Shown: one piece after another, positions 1 through 10,892 of the stretch
Layout: the number at the start of each line of letters is the position of its first letter
How positions within the stretch are numbered: position 1 is the stretch's first letter
From: DATBAX01 sp963762965
GTDB lineage: Bacteria; Acidobacteriota; Terriglobia; Terriglobales; Acidobacteriaceae
Assembly: GCA_963762965.1 (NCBI GenBank)
Contig: CAVXME010000001.1
Coordinates: 1,302,001-1,366,000 of the forward strand
Reading direction: 5' to 3'
Length of the DNA: 64,000 bases
Made by a program: the position numbers and the translations under genes
Notes under the pieces: model-generated
What the model was told of the DNA's origin: nothing
What the model saw: only the letters and a program-made list of their open reading frames with translations
The model's database searches: none

Positions 1-1
1 T

Positions 2-775
2 CTTTACTGCTTCTCGCCCGCCATGATTCACAGCAGCACGCTTTGGCTATTGCCGCCGGAGATGGGGGCTGCCTGGAGTGCGTTTGGCGCCGTCTTCACG
101 GCCATTGCCGTGGCCCACACTTTGTATGCGCCGCGGGAAGTGGTGCTATGGAACTGGCGGAGAATTTTGCTGCTTGGGCTCTCCCTCGCACTGGCCATTG
201 GCTCGCAGTTCTCGCTGATCGTTCTGGTTCCCCTTGCCCTCGCATTCATGCTTTACCTTGCGCCCACGCGATGGTGGGCTGCGCTGGCAATATGGGCGTC
301 CGCCTGCGCGATTGCATTGGCGTTGCTCTTTGCCTCGTATTCGTTTCATTCCGGCATTTTCTGGCAAGGCATGCGTCATGCAAGTTTTCTGGGGATCACG
401 GGAAAGGCTTTTGCCATGCCCGGAGCTTACAGGCAGGCCCTGTTCCACTTGGGACATAGCAGTCCGGCGCTCTTGCTCGCACTCCCTGCAACCCTCATTG
501 CGTTTGCCGCGATGCCGCGGGCGCGATATTTTGGCAACATTGCCCCGTTGCTGGTAGCGCTGCTGTTTCTGGGGTTAGCCTTTGGCTCGCCGCATTATCC
601 CGGCCTGGGATTCTGGCTGGTGGCAGCGCCCTTTCTGTTCGTGTTTGTGGCGGGCGTAGCTGCGGACTTGCTTGAAACCCGCCAGCGCGCCCTGGTGCAG
701 GCTTGCATCTGGGGACTATTGATTGCCAATGCTCTCTGGAACTTGGCGGAACTGACGTATGCGGGGCGCGGATAA
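2..775 (+). CDS. Polytopic membrane protein, C-terminal part (glycosyltransferase family 39-like), runs off the left edge
   Basis: The reading frame is open to the first bases of the window, so this is the C-terminal part (257 codons seen) of a longer protein. An internal ATG lies at 23, but the residues before it continue the same hydrophobic pattern. Most of the protein is membrane helix, with about six to seven segments separated by short basic loops. A short Ser-Pro-Ala stretch followed by His-Ser near the start resembles the loops of GT39/PMT-type lipid-linked sugar transferases; that family assignment is inference. No catalytic Asp-Glu motif is visible because the N-terminus is missing. 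The gene stands alone, with a 158-base gap to the next gene. Confidence 0.6.
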   Translation, partial: LYCFSPAMIHSSTLWLLPPEMGAAWSAFGAVFTAIAVAHTLYAPREVVLWNWRRILLLGLSLALAIGSQFSLIVLVPLALAFMLYLAPTRWWAALAIWASACAIALALLFASYSFHSGIFWQGMRHASFLGITGKAFAMPGAYRQALFHLGHSSPALLLALPATLIAFAAMPRARYFGNIAPLLVALLFLGLAFGSPHYPGLGFWLVAAPFLFVFVAGVAADLLETRQRALVQACIWGLLIANALWNLAELTYAGRG

Positions 776-904
776 ACGAATGTAATCCGGAGCTGATTAC
801 GGGTCGTTTTCAGGCCATGATTGCCGTGGCTTAGCGGGGCCCTAAATATCTGGTAAAGACTTGTAAAGTCTGCAACTTCAGTCCCTCTGGCACGTTCTAA
901 TCGG

Positions 905-910
905 TAGAAT
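905..910 (+). promoter_or_regulatory. Probable -10 element of the 934 gene
   Basis: TAGAAT lies 24 bases before the ATG at 934. It sits in a GGTAGAATA context also found before cobO. No good -35 hexamer is seen at the right distance. An AGAGGG ribosome-binding site follows near 922-926. Confidence 0.4.
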
Positions 911-933
911 AGCCATTAGAAAGAGGGCGCGCC

Positions 934-1695
934 ATGGTCCTGAAACAGGAGTATGATTCGCGGGTGCGGCGGCTGAATCCAGCCACGGTAGCGGTTCTTG
1001 CACTGGTCTTCACCATCCCAGGGGCGCAGGCGCAACTGAACGGCGGGCCGCCTTCGGTGACGTCGAACGGTTTTGGCGGGTCGAGTGGATCGCGGGGAAC
1101 GCCTGCCAGCGTCACTTCTCCCGGGTTCGGTGCGCAGCGCAATTACGCCCAGCCTCCCACCGTGACCTCACCCCGTTTTTCCAGTAACAATCGAGTATTC
1201 ACGACCCAACCGGCCCAATCTTCGCACCATCCACATCATGATGGGCTTCATCATCCACGGGGCGGCGACGTGTACGCGGTGCCCTATTCTTATCCCTACG
1301 CCTACGGTGTAGCTGAGCCTGCGGTGGATGACTCGACTTCGGCCAACGACAATGACGAAGAGGAATACCAGGGAGGCCCAACCATCTTTGACCGGCGAGG
1401 TCCGGGAACCAGACTTTCAACGGAAGACCGGCAAGCTGACGAAAGTCCGGCACCGGCCACGACGCCAGCCCAGGACGAAACCGTTTCGAATCAGCCCGAC
1501 ACCGTACTGGTTTTCAAAGATGGACATCAACTCGAGGTCGCAAACTACGCCATCGTGGGCACTACGCTTTTCGATTTAAGCGAAGGACGCAGTCACAAGA
1601 TTCCGCTCTCGGAATTGAACCTGACCGCGACCGCGAAGGAGAATGATGATCGTGGAGTCGACTTCCAGCTTCCCTCAGGTTCGCAAGCCAACTAG
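934..1695 (+). CDS. Secreted low-complexity protein with short tandem motifs
   Basis: This is a 253-residue protein of unknown function. Residues 1-33 look like a signal peptide, with a hydrophobic core and a probable AQA cleavage site. Residues about 39-90 carry three copies of a short Pro-(Ser/Thr)-Val-Thr-Ser-x-x-Phe motif. A histidine-rich patch (about residues 95-108) and an acidic patch follow. The last 60 residues look folded and begin with a Val-Leu-Val-Phe-Lys-Asp-Gly strand motif, similar to small C-terminal domains seen in other acidobacterial secreted proteins (recollection, not checked). An AGAGGG ribosome-binding site precedes the ATG. No operon partner is apparent. Confidence 0.7.
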   Translation: MVLKQEYDSRVRRLNPATVAVLALVFTIPGAQAQLNGGPPSVTSNGFGGSSGSRGTPASVTSPGFGAQRNYAQPPTVTSPRFSSNNRVFTTQPAQSSHHPHHDGLHHPRGGDVYAVPYSYPYAYGVAEPAVDDSTSANDNDEEEYQGGPTIFDRRGPGTRLSTEDRQADESPAPATTPAQDETVSNQPDTVLVFKDGHQLEVANYAIVGTTLFDLSEGRSHKIPLSELNLTATAKENDDRGVDFQLPSGSQAN

Positions 1696-1835
1696 CTCAA
1701 CGCTGGCCGGCAGGTCTCCGCGTTACTGGCGGTCGTTACTCCTGCGCCGCACCTAACCATTTGCAAGCCCCAAAATTCAGTCCAAAACTAACCAACTTTT
1801 ATACCCTCCCAGACCTCCAAAACCTGCTCAAAACA

Positions 1836-1844
1836 TGCTATAAT
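1836..1844 (+). promoter_or_regulatory. gyrA promoter, extended -10
   Basis: TGCTATAAT is a perfect -10 with the TGn extension, 63 bases upstream of gyrA. The -35 position is poor, which is usual for extended -10 promoters. Confidence 0.65.
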
Positions 1845-1907
1845 CCAAACATCTTTCCAGCGATTTAAGTTGCTGCTACATAAGTATTTAGCTCACTTTA
1901 AACCCTT

Positions 1908-4577
<2,670 letters not shown>

Positions 4578-4608
4578 AATTTTGATGTAGAATTGCCGGG
4601 CCTTGAGG

Positions 4609-4634
4609 GGGGCGCGAGAAATCGCGCCCCTTTT
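4609..4634 (+). terminator. Rho-independent terminator after gyrA
   Basis: The stem GGGGCGCG/CGCGCCCC (4609-4616 with 4623-4630) encloses a 6-base loop and is followed by TTTT. It sits 31 bases after the gyrA stop and 24 bases before the next gene. Confidence 0.85.
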
Positions 4635-4657
4635 GCCTTTCAGTGAAGGAAGATACA

Positions 4658-5932
4658 GTGGACAAAGTCAGCAAGAAAACCAATCGTTCCAATTGGAAGC
4701 CGATTGATCTGTCGGAATTTCGCCGCTCAAACCCTTGGTCGAAGGTCGAGGCTGTAGATCGAACAATTACTATCCAGCTCCCGTGGAACGACGGGTCGCT
4801 CGAACTCGTGGTACAAAGTGCAAAGGATCGGCGCGAAATTGGCTGCCTGAACGCCGTAGTGTTACCTGAGCGTTTCAATGCGATCTATCATCGGGATCAA
4901 AAGCGAATTGAATACATATTCAGCGAGCTTTTCGACGCTGAAGAGGCGTTGCCATCTCAAGATTTCGCGTTCAGGTGGAGTTCGCGTGACTATTTATGCC
5001 ACTATGGCCCTACGTCAGAAAGACTATTGTTCCTCGCTCGAGTCTTTCGTCCGGTAAAGGGCTCATCATCCCACCATCGTCACTTGGATGAACTGCACGA
5101 TTTTCAGCTGGCCCACAAGTTGCCGGCTACTTTGCAACATTGGTTCAAATCTCGTAAGGCGATCAGCTTTTTCGTTGAAAACGTCGAGGCATACCATGAA
5201 GAGCATCTAATTGCCTTCGCAAAACATTTAAATTTTTATACGGCCTATTTCGATCGGACAAGCCCGATGATCGATATTGTTCCGGTATCCTCGGGCAACG
5301 TGCCCCTAACTCCAGGTGCTCCTCGAACTCCAGAAGTGATACCGCCTATGATTACAGCAGTCGAACTTGATCCATTTCTGCTGGATCTAAATTTGGCGGC
5401 GAGAATGGGAGAAATTAGATTACGTTTCCTTTACTACTACCAGATCCTGGAGTATGCAGGCTTTTATTGGGTTGAGGACTCAGTGAAAACCGCTATATGC
5501 AAGATTCTGCAGGCTCCAGACCTTCAATCAAATCTTGATGAATACGTCCCCAAATTGCTCGATGCACTTGTGCCAACACGACAAAATGATGAGCACAAAA
5601 TCAAACGCGTAATCGAATCTAGAGTTGATCCAAAAGTGATTTGGACCGAGATTTCCTGTAACCTGCCTCATTTTTGTGTTGCCCACAAATTCGAAGGCGG
5701 ATTCCAGACTGAACCTTTGGTCTCGATAGACACTACCGAGGAAGCATTTTCAAAAATGTGGAATCCGAAGGTATTTGACACCTTAAGAGCGATTAGAAAT
5801 TCCTTGGTTCACGCTAGAGAGAGCAGAACGGAAGCAGTAATCTTTCCGACGGTTGCTAACGCAAGATTGTTAAGACCCTGGATACCAGTAGCGAGACGCA
5901 TGGCCGAACAAGTTACAATCTATGATCGCTAG
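4658..5932 (+). CDS. Uncharacterised protein with C-terminal HEPN RNase motif
   Basis: I do not recognise the family of this 424-residue protein. A GTG also occurs at 4643, but the GTG at 4658 is preceded at good distance by AAGGAAGA, so I chose it. The first 200 residues look like mixed strand and helix with many aromatic and charged residues. A Pro/Thr-rich linker lies near 215-225 and the last 200 residues look helical. Near the C-terminus Arg380-Asn-Ser-Leu-Val-His385 matches the R-N-x3-H form of the HEPN ribonuclease motif, as in ApeA-like and toxin HEPN proteins. Base composition is visibly more AT-rich than in the neighbours, which suggests acquisition. It lies between the gyrA terminator and a VapBC45-like pair. 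A role in defence or RNA cleavage is inference. Confidence 0.6.
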   Translation: MDKVSKKTNRSNWKPIDLSEFRRSNPWSKVEAVDRTITIQLPWNDGSLELVVQSAKDRREIGCLNAVVLPERFNAIYHRDQKRIEYIFSELFDAEEALPSQDFAFRWSSRDYLCHYGPTSERLLFLARVFRPVKGSSSHHRHLDELHDFQLAHKLPATLQHWFKSRKAISFFVENVEAYHEEHLIAFAKHLNFYTAYFDRTSPMIDIVPVSSGNVPLTPGAPRTPEVIPPMITAVELDPFLLDLNLAARMGEIRLRFLYYYQILEYAGFYWVEDSVKTAICKILQAPDLQSNLDEYVPKLLDALVPTRQNDEHKIKRVIESRVDPKVIWTEISCNLPHFCVAHKFEGGFQTEPLVSIDTTEEAFSKMWNPKVFDTLRAIRNSLVHARESRTEAVIFPTVANARLLRPWIPVARRMAEQVTIYDR

Positions 5933-6007
5933 CAGAATCCTCCTACGCAAAGCTGGAATTAATGTCACTATGAACCAGTATCCGGTCCGGAAGAAAGAGA
6001 AAAATAG

Positions 6008-6682
6008 GTGAAGCCGGCACCGAACGAAATGATGGAAACCCCGATCTACGGTCTCTCCGAGGCCGCCCAATACCTGCGAGTGCCGCTCAACACCCTCCGC
6101 TACTGGGTGCAAGGGGGAGGCTCTGTCCCGCCGCTGGTCAAGCTGGCGAAGAATGAACCTTCCCGCCTGTCGTTTAGGAATCTGCTGGAGTGCCACATGA
6201 TCAGCAGCATGCGCGCGATCTATGATGTGAAAATTCCCAGAGTTCGTAAGGCCCTCATCAACCTCGCGAAGTATGTGCAGCACAAACATCCTCTTTTAGA
6301 GCAAGCTTTCCAAACCGACCGCCGCGACTTGTTCATCGAACACCTGGGACGCGTCATGAATCTATCCAAAGACGAACAGATTCTGATTCCCGGCGTGATG
6401 GAGTTTTATTTGGAGCGCATCGAACGCGATCCCAAAGGCCTTTTCAAGTTCTATCCATTTGTAATGGAGCGGACGCAGAGCGAGCCCAAGCTGATCCTGA
6501 TCAATCCGGCGGTAGGTTTCGGCAAGCCAGTGATTGCGGGGACGGGCATCTCGACTGCGGTGGTCGCTTCCAGGTTCAATGCCCGGGAATCCATAGACGA
6601 CCTCGCCTCTGAATATGGCGTCAAGCCGCGGCAAATCGAAGAAGCAATCCGGTGGGAGCACAACACGGCCGTCGCTGCCTGA
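6008..6682 (+). CDS. Antitoxin: MerR-like HTH plus DUF433 domain (VapB45-like)
   Basis: This 224-residue protein is probably a DNA-binding antitoxin. Residues about 12-40 form a MerR-like helix-turn-helix, with a Leu-Ser-Glu-Ala-Ala start and an Asn-Thr-Leu-Arg-Tyr-Trp recognition helix. The last 60 residues are a DUF433 domain, seen as Asn-Pro-Ala-Val then Gly-Lys-Pro-Val-Ile-Ala-Gly-Thr-Gly-Ile-Ser. This architecture with a PIN-like partner matches the VapB45/VapC45 pair of Mycobacterium tuberculosis (Rv2018/Rv2019). The GTG at 6008 follows an AG-rich stretch; an ATG at 6029 is an alternative. Its 3' end overlaps the toxin gene by 68 bases, so translation is likely coupled. Autoregulation is expected for the family but no operator is evident. 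Confidence 0.8.
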   Translation: MKPAPNEMMETPIYGLSEAAQYLRVPLNTLRYWVQGGGSVPPLVKLAKNEPSRLSFRNLLECHMISSMRAIYDVKIPRVRKALINLAKYVQHKHPLLEQAFQTDRRDLFIEHLGRVMNLSKDEQILIPGVMEFYLERIERDPKGLFKFYPFVMERTQSEPKLILINPAVGFGKPVIAGTGISTAVVASRFNARESIDDLASEYGVKPRQIEEAIRWEHNTAVAA

Positions 6683-7076
6683 AGATTTCGTTCTGTATCT
6701 CGACGAAAATCTTCACAACTGCAAACCCATCCTCGACGCGCTCACCCAACAGGGCGTGAAGCACGAATGCCACGGCAGCCATTTCTCCGCCGGAACCGAA
6801 GATACAATCTGGCTTCCATTTGTCGGGAAGCGTGGCTGGTTGCTGGTCACGAAAGACAAGCGCATTCGCTCTAACGAATTAGAACGGGCCGCAGTTCTGG
6901 AAAACGATGTCCGCGAGTTTTATTTCACTTCCGGAAACTACAGCGGCGCAGAGATGGCTGTCATTCTGATTGAAGCATTGCCGGAGATGATCAAAATCTG
7001 CGAGAAGCATGACGCGCCATTCATCGCCAGCATCACGAAATCCGGGAAAATAAACCTACGATTCCCACTGTCCTAG
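6615..7076 (+). CDS. PIN-like toxin (DUF5615/VapC45-like)
   Basis: This is a 153-residue putative RNase toxin of the VapC45/DUF5615 PIN-like group. Asp30 in Tyr-Leu-Asp-Glu-Asn starts the first strand. Asp81 lies in Val-Thr-Lys-Asp-Lys, preceded by a Gly-Trp-Leu-Leu strand. These acidic residues are the expected metal ligands. The only good in-frame start is the ATG at 6615, inside the antitoxin gene, and the first 22 residues are basic and probably disordered. The last 40 residues (a Lys-Ile-Cys helix, then Lys-Ser-Gly-Lys-Ile) fit the family C-terminus. Family function is toxicity by RNA cleavage; the actual target here is unknown. Confidence 0.75.
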   Translation: MASSRGKSKKQSGGSTTRPSLPEDFVLYLDENLHNCKPILDALTQQGVKHECHGSHFSAGTEDTIWLPFVGKRGWLLVTKDKRIRSNELERAAVLENDVREFYFTSGNYSGAEMAVILIEALPEMIKICEKHDAPFIASITKSGKINLRFPLS

Positions 7077-7102
7077 GCTGGCGCGTCCCCCATAACCTCC
7101 AA

Positions 7103-7131
7103 TTGACTCGCCGGACAATCGACTTTAAGAT
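7103..7131 (+). promoter_or_regulatory. Promoter of the 7190 kinase gene
   Basis: TTGACT (7103-7108) and TAAGAT (7126-7131) are separated by 17 bases. The predicted leader is about 50 bases. Confidence 0.6.
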
Positions 7132-7189
7132 GGCTCGTCTCGTATCGCCTTGATTTCAGGCGCTGTCTTCGTAACTATTCTTCGTCACT

Positions 7190-9862
7190 ATGCCTAGCGA
7201 AAGCATGATCGGTCAGACGGTCTCCCACTACCGGATTGTGGAACTGCTTGGCGGCGGTGGGATGGGTGTGGTCTACAAAGCGGAAGACACCCAACTCGGA
7301 CGCTTTGTCGCTCTGAAGTTTTTACCGGATGAGTTTGCCCAGGACCCGCAGGCGCTGGAACGTTTCCGGCGCGAGGCGCGGGCGGCTTCGGCGCTGAACC
7401 ATCCGAATATTTGCACCATCCATGAAATTGGGCAGCATGAAGGGCAGGCCTTCATTGTGATGGAGTGTCTCACCGGCGAGACGCTGAAGCACTTGATCCA
7501 GCGAGGCCGCATCGAGCTGGACAAGATTTTAAGTCTCGGCGTCGAAGTCGCCGACGCTCTGGATGCCGCGCACAGCAAAGGAATTGTTCATCGCGACATC
7601 AAGCCCGCCAATATTTTTGTGACCGATCGCGGACACGCCAAAGTCCTTGATTTTGGATTGGCGAAAATCACGCGCGCCGGCAAGCCTGCCAGCGCTGACT
7701 CGCAAACCATCGGTGATGCTCACAACCTTGACCTCACGAGTCCGGGAACTGCGGTTGGCACCGTCGCCTACATGTCGCCGGAACAGTTGCGCGGCAAAGA
7801 ACTCGACGGACGCACCGATCTTTATTCTTTTGGAGTGGTGCTTTACGAAACTGTGACCGGAGTGTTGCCGTTTCGGGGAGAGACTTCGGCGGTCATCACG
7901 GAAGCGATTCTCAATCGTACGCCGACCGCCCCTACCCGGCTGATCCCCGAGCTTCCGGTGAAGTTGGAAGAGACCATCAATAAGGCGCTGGAAAAAGATC
8001 GCGACATGCGCTGCCAGACTGCCGCCGAAATGCGTGCGGACCTGAAGCGCGTGCAGCGGTCGGTCGATTCGTCTCGCACGTCTGTAATTACCGAACCAGC
8101 AGGCACTGGGTCTTCTTCGAGTGCAGTGACTCGGACTGCCACAACGCAGCAGCAGAAGCGACCTCCGATAGCAATGCTTCTCGGAATTTGCACAGTGGTG
8201 GCGTTGGCGGCGGGCGTATTCGCAGGCAAGTTGCTGTTCACGAAGGGACCGCTTCCGCCGCCGATTTACCGGCAGCTAACGTTTCGCCGGGGCAGCATTC
8301 GTTCTGCGCGCTTCGCTCCCGATGGACAGACGATTCTCTACAGCGCAGCGTGGCAGGGAAATCCGCTGGATGTTTTCACGGCGCGGCCGGAAGCGCCGGA
8401 ATCGCGGTCTATGGGACTGGGCCACACTCAGCTCATGTCGGTGTCTTCGACGGCGGAGATGGCTGTCCTGCTGAACAGCAAAGCCACCGGGGCATGGGTG
8501 ACCATGGGCACGCTGGCGCGCGCGCCACTTTCGGGCGGAGCGCCGCGAGAAGTGTTGGAGCAAGTGCAGTGGGCCGACTGGGGACCCGACGGAACCAGCC
8601 TGGCTGTGGTCCGGGACTTTAATGGCCGCAACCGGCTGGAATATCCCATTGACAAGCCGCTGTATGAGACCGGCGGATGGATTGGCAATCCGCGCGTTTC
8701 TCCCAAGGGAGACCTCATCGCGTTTGCCGATCATCCCCAGCAGGGAGATGACAGCGGGACGCTCGCGGTTGTCGATCTGGCCGGAAACAAGAAAACTCTC
8801 TGTGAGCAGTCGTTCACCATTCAAGGAATCGCTTGGTCCCCCGATGGCAGCGAAATCTGGTATACGGCAAGTAAGTCGGGCACGGATCGCACCCTATATG
8901 CGACCACTCTGGATGGCAAAAAGAGAATCGTAGCGCGACTGCCCGGCGCGCTCATGCTGCTGGATATTGCCAAAGATGGCCGCGTGCTTCTGATTCGAGC
9001 GACATGGCGCCGCGAACTGATGGGCGTCTTTGCCAGCGATGCCAAGCAGCATGAATTGTCGTGGCTGGACTACACCTATCCCGCGGACTTATCAGCCGAT
9101 GGCAAGACTCTATTGTTCGACGAAGAGGGCGGAGGCGGCGCGCTCGACTATTCGAAATCCAGCGGCATGACCTATGCGGTGTACATTCGCAAGACGGATG
9201 GATCGCCGGCGGTCTTGCTGGGCGAGGGCGGCGCGGTTGCGTTATCGCCAGACGGGAAGTCGGTGATTGCGCAAACTCAGGACACGCCATCGCAACTCAA
9301 ACTGCTGACCACAGGCGCGGGCGAACCGAAAGATCTGACCAAAGACAACGTCAACCATACCTGGGCGAAATGGTTTGAGGATGGTAAGCGCCTGTTGTTC
9401 TCGGCGGACGAGCCCGGTAAAGGCGTCAGACTCTACGTCTATGACCTGGCTTCGGGCAAGAGCCAGGCGATTTCTCCGGAAGGGGTGAACGGGAACGCCT
9501 ATACCATCTCGCCGGATTCGTCGGTGGTGGCCGCGATCGGGCCCGACCAGAAGGGATATCTGTATCCGATTGCGGGTGGCGATCCGCGCCCGATTGTGGG
9601 TCTCAACATTGGGGAGCAGCCCATCAATTGGACGGAAGACGGGAAATCCCTCTATATCTATCAGCCCGGCGAGTTGCCGGCGCAGGTCTATCGCCTCGAT
9701 ATAAAAACCGGGCAGCGCACTTTGTGGAAACAGCTACTGCCGTCGGATCCCGCCGGCGTCGAGAATATCGGGCCCATCTATATGACGCGAGATGCCAAGA
9801 CTTGCGTCTTCGGATATCACCGCATGCTCGCCGACCTCTATCTGGTCGAAGGGCTAAAATAA
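7190..9862 (+). CDS. Serine/threonine protein kinase with TolB/WD40-like propeller
   Basis: This is an 890-residue transmembrane Hanks-type kinase. The kinase domain (about 16-280) has a glycine-rich loop (Gly-Gly-Gly-Gly-Met-Gly), ATP-binding Lys43, catalytic Asp136 in His-Arg-Asp, and Asp154 in Asp-Phe-Gly. A Ser/Thr-rich linker leads to one membrane helix (about 328-348). The rest (about 360-885) is a beta-propeller of TolB-like repeats with recurrent Asp-Gly-Lys and Ser-Pro-Asp-Gly-Lys turns, placed outside the membrane. Such kinases are abundant in Acidobacteriota. Ligand and substrates are unknown. Its own promoter lies upstream, and the cupin gene follows after 37 bases. The kinase half closely resembles the minus-strand kinase at 12.4-15.0 kb. 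Confidence 0.92.
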   Translation: MPSESMIGQTVSHYRIVELLGGGGMGVVYKAEDTQLGRFVALKFLPDEFAQDPQALERFRREARAASALNHPNICTIHEIGQHEGQAFIVMECLTGETLKHLIQRGRIELDKILSLGVEVADALDAAHSKGIVHRDIKPANIFVTDRGHAKVLDFGLAKITRAGKPASADSQTIGDAHNLDLTSPGTAVGTVAYMSPEQLRGKELDGRTDLYSFGVVLYETVTGVLPFRGETSAVITEAILNRTPTAPTRLIPELPVKLEETINKALEKDRDMRCQTAAEMRADLKRVQRSVDSSRTSVITEPAGTGSSSSAVTRTATTQQQKRPPIAMLLGICTVVALAAGVFAGKLLFTKGPLPPPIYRQLTFRRGSIRSARFAPDGQTILYSAAWQGNPLDVFTARPEAPESRSMGLGHTQLMSVSSTAEMAVLLNSKATGAWVTMGTLARAPLSGGAPREVLEQVQWADWGPDGTSLAVVRDFNGRNRLEYPIDKPLYETGGWIGNPRVSPKGDLIAFADHPQQGDDSGTLAVVDLAGNKKTLCEQSFTIQGIAWSPDGSEIWYTASKSGTDRTLYATTLDGKKRIVARLPGALMLLDIAKDGRVLLIRATWRRELMGVFASDAKQHELSWLDYTYPADLSADGKTLLFDEEGGGGALDYSKSSGMTYAVYIRKTDGSPAVLLGEGGAVALSPDGKSVIAQTQDTPSQLKLLTTGAGEPKDLTKDNVNHTWAKWFEDGKRLLFSADEPGKGVRLYVYDLASGKSQAISPEGVNGNAYTISPDSSVVAAIGPDQKGYLYPIAGGDPRPIVGLNIGEQPINWTEDGKSLYIYQPGELPAQVYRLDIKTGQRTLWKQLLPSDPAGVENIGPIYMTRDAKTCVFGYHRMLADLYLVEGLK

Positions 9863-9899
9863 TTCTCGCTCTTCCCGGAACAGAAAGCCCATTTCATCT

Positions 9900-10265
9900 A
9901 TGAACGCCGACAAGGTCAATCTCGCCGAGAAATTTTCCCTCTTCAGCGACTACTGCAATCCCCGGATCGTGGGTGAGGTGAACGACTCGCATATAAAGGT
10001 GGTCAAGCTGAAGGGCGAGTTCATCTGGCACCATCATGAGAACGAAGACGAATTGTTTCTGGTGGTGAAAGGCAAACTGCTGATCCGGCTGCGGGATCGG
10101 GACGTATCCATCAGTCCCGGAGAATTCTTCATCGTGCCGAAGGGCGTGGAGCATTGTCCGGTGGCCGAAGAGGAAACGCACATCGTGCTGATCGAGCCCA
10201 AGAGCACCCTGAATACCGGCAACGTGCGCAATGAGAAGACTGTGGAGGCGCTCGACAGTATTTAG
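9900..10265 (+). CDS. Single-domain cupin protein
   Basis: This 121-residue protein has one small beta-barrel domain. Motif 1 shows Trp-His-His-His-Glu followed by a conserved glycine. Motif 2 shows Pro-Lys-Gly-Val-Glu-His-Cys. The histidines and glutamate probably bind a metal. There is no signal peptide, so it should be cytoplasmic. It starts 37 bases after the kinase stop and is probably cotranscribed with it. Similar small cupins act as isomerases, dioxygenases or sensors; nothing here decides between these. Confidence 0.85.
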   Translation: MNADKVNLAEKFSLFSDYCNPRIVGEVNDSHIKVVKLKGEFIWHHHENEDELFLVVKGKLLIRLRDRDVSISPGEFFIVPKGVEHCPVAEEETHIVLIEPKSTLNTGNVRNEKTVEALDSI

Positions 10266-10278
10266 CACGCCCGAATTA

Positions 10279-10304
10279 CGTAGGCGCGGACGCCCGTCTG
10301 CGCG
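10279..10304. repeat. Dispersed GC-rich repeat, copy 1
   Basis: CGTAGGCGCGGACGCC plus GTCTGCGC recurs near 33047 and, in variant form, near 35461. A nearby GGTGAGGGCACC stretch recurs at about 35424. Confidence 0.5.
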
Positions 10305-10407
10305 ACGAGACTGCCGGCTAAGGCTCTGCTGGGCCGGTGAGGGCACCCCCCTACGCGATCCTGTATCAGTATGAAAACAGGCATGATATGTCCGTGCTAA
10401 TGCGATC

Positions 10408-10436
10408 TTGTCGAATGATCCAAATTAGTAGATAAT
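10408..10436 (+). promoter_or_regulatory. Promoter of the Xre/MbcA-RES toxin-antitoxin operon
   Basis: TTGTCG (10408-10413) and GATAAT (10431-10436) are 17 bases apart. A GGAGA ribosome-binding site (10450-10454) precedes the ATG at 10461. Confidence 0.65.
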
Positions 10437-10460
10437 AGTGTACATATTTGGAGATACGTT

Positions 10461-10892
10461 ATGGCTGCTTCTACGGTTGTCGATCTTGGGCTCGATTTAA
10501 GGAAATTGCCCGATCTGTCGGATGCGGCGACTCGCAAGCGATTGAATCCACCGGCAATTAAGGCATTCTTCAAAATTGCGGAAGCCTGGGAACTGAAGAA
10601 TGACGACGCCAGGGTTTTGCTCGGCAGTGTTTCGAGCGGCAAGTATTTCGACTTGAAGAAAAGTCACAAGGGCGCTTTAACCCAGGACGAACTCACTCGG
10701 GTTTCTCTATTGATCGGTATTTTCAAGTCGCTGAATATTCTGTTCAGCCAGAAACTGGCGAACCAGTGGGTCTCGCGGCCAAACAGCAATTCCATGTTCA
10801 ACAATGCACCGCCTCTTTTGTTGATGCGAAGTGGCATGCCGGGGATGATGAGTGTCCGGCGATTGCTGGATGGCCGGCGCGGCGGCAGATAA
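10461..10892 (+). CDS. Antitoxin Xre/MbcA/ParS family (DUF2384)
   Basis: This 143-residue antitoxin of the Xre-MbcA-ParS type normally binds and neutralises a RES-domain toxin. The N-terminal half contains an Xre-like helix bundle (about 28-75). The C-terminal toxin-binding domain ends with the typical Asn-Asn-Ala-Pro-Pro-Leu and Leu-Leu-Met-Arg-Ser-Gly segment, then an Arg/Gly-rich tail. It has its own promoter and a good ribosome-binding site. The toxin gene overlaps its 3' end by 41 bases, which favours coupled translation. Confidence 0.88.
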   Translation: MAASTVVDLGLDLRKLPDLSDAATRKRLNPPAIKAFFKIAEAWELKNDDARVLLGSVSSGKYFDLKKSHKGALTQDELTRVSLLIGIFKSLNILFSQKLANQWVSRPNSNSMFNNAPPLLLMRSGMPGMMSVRRLLDGRRGGR

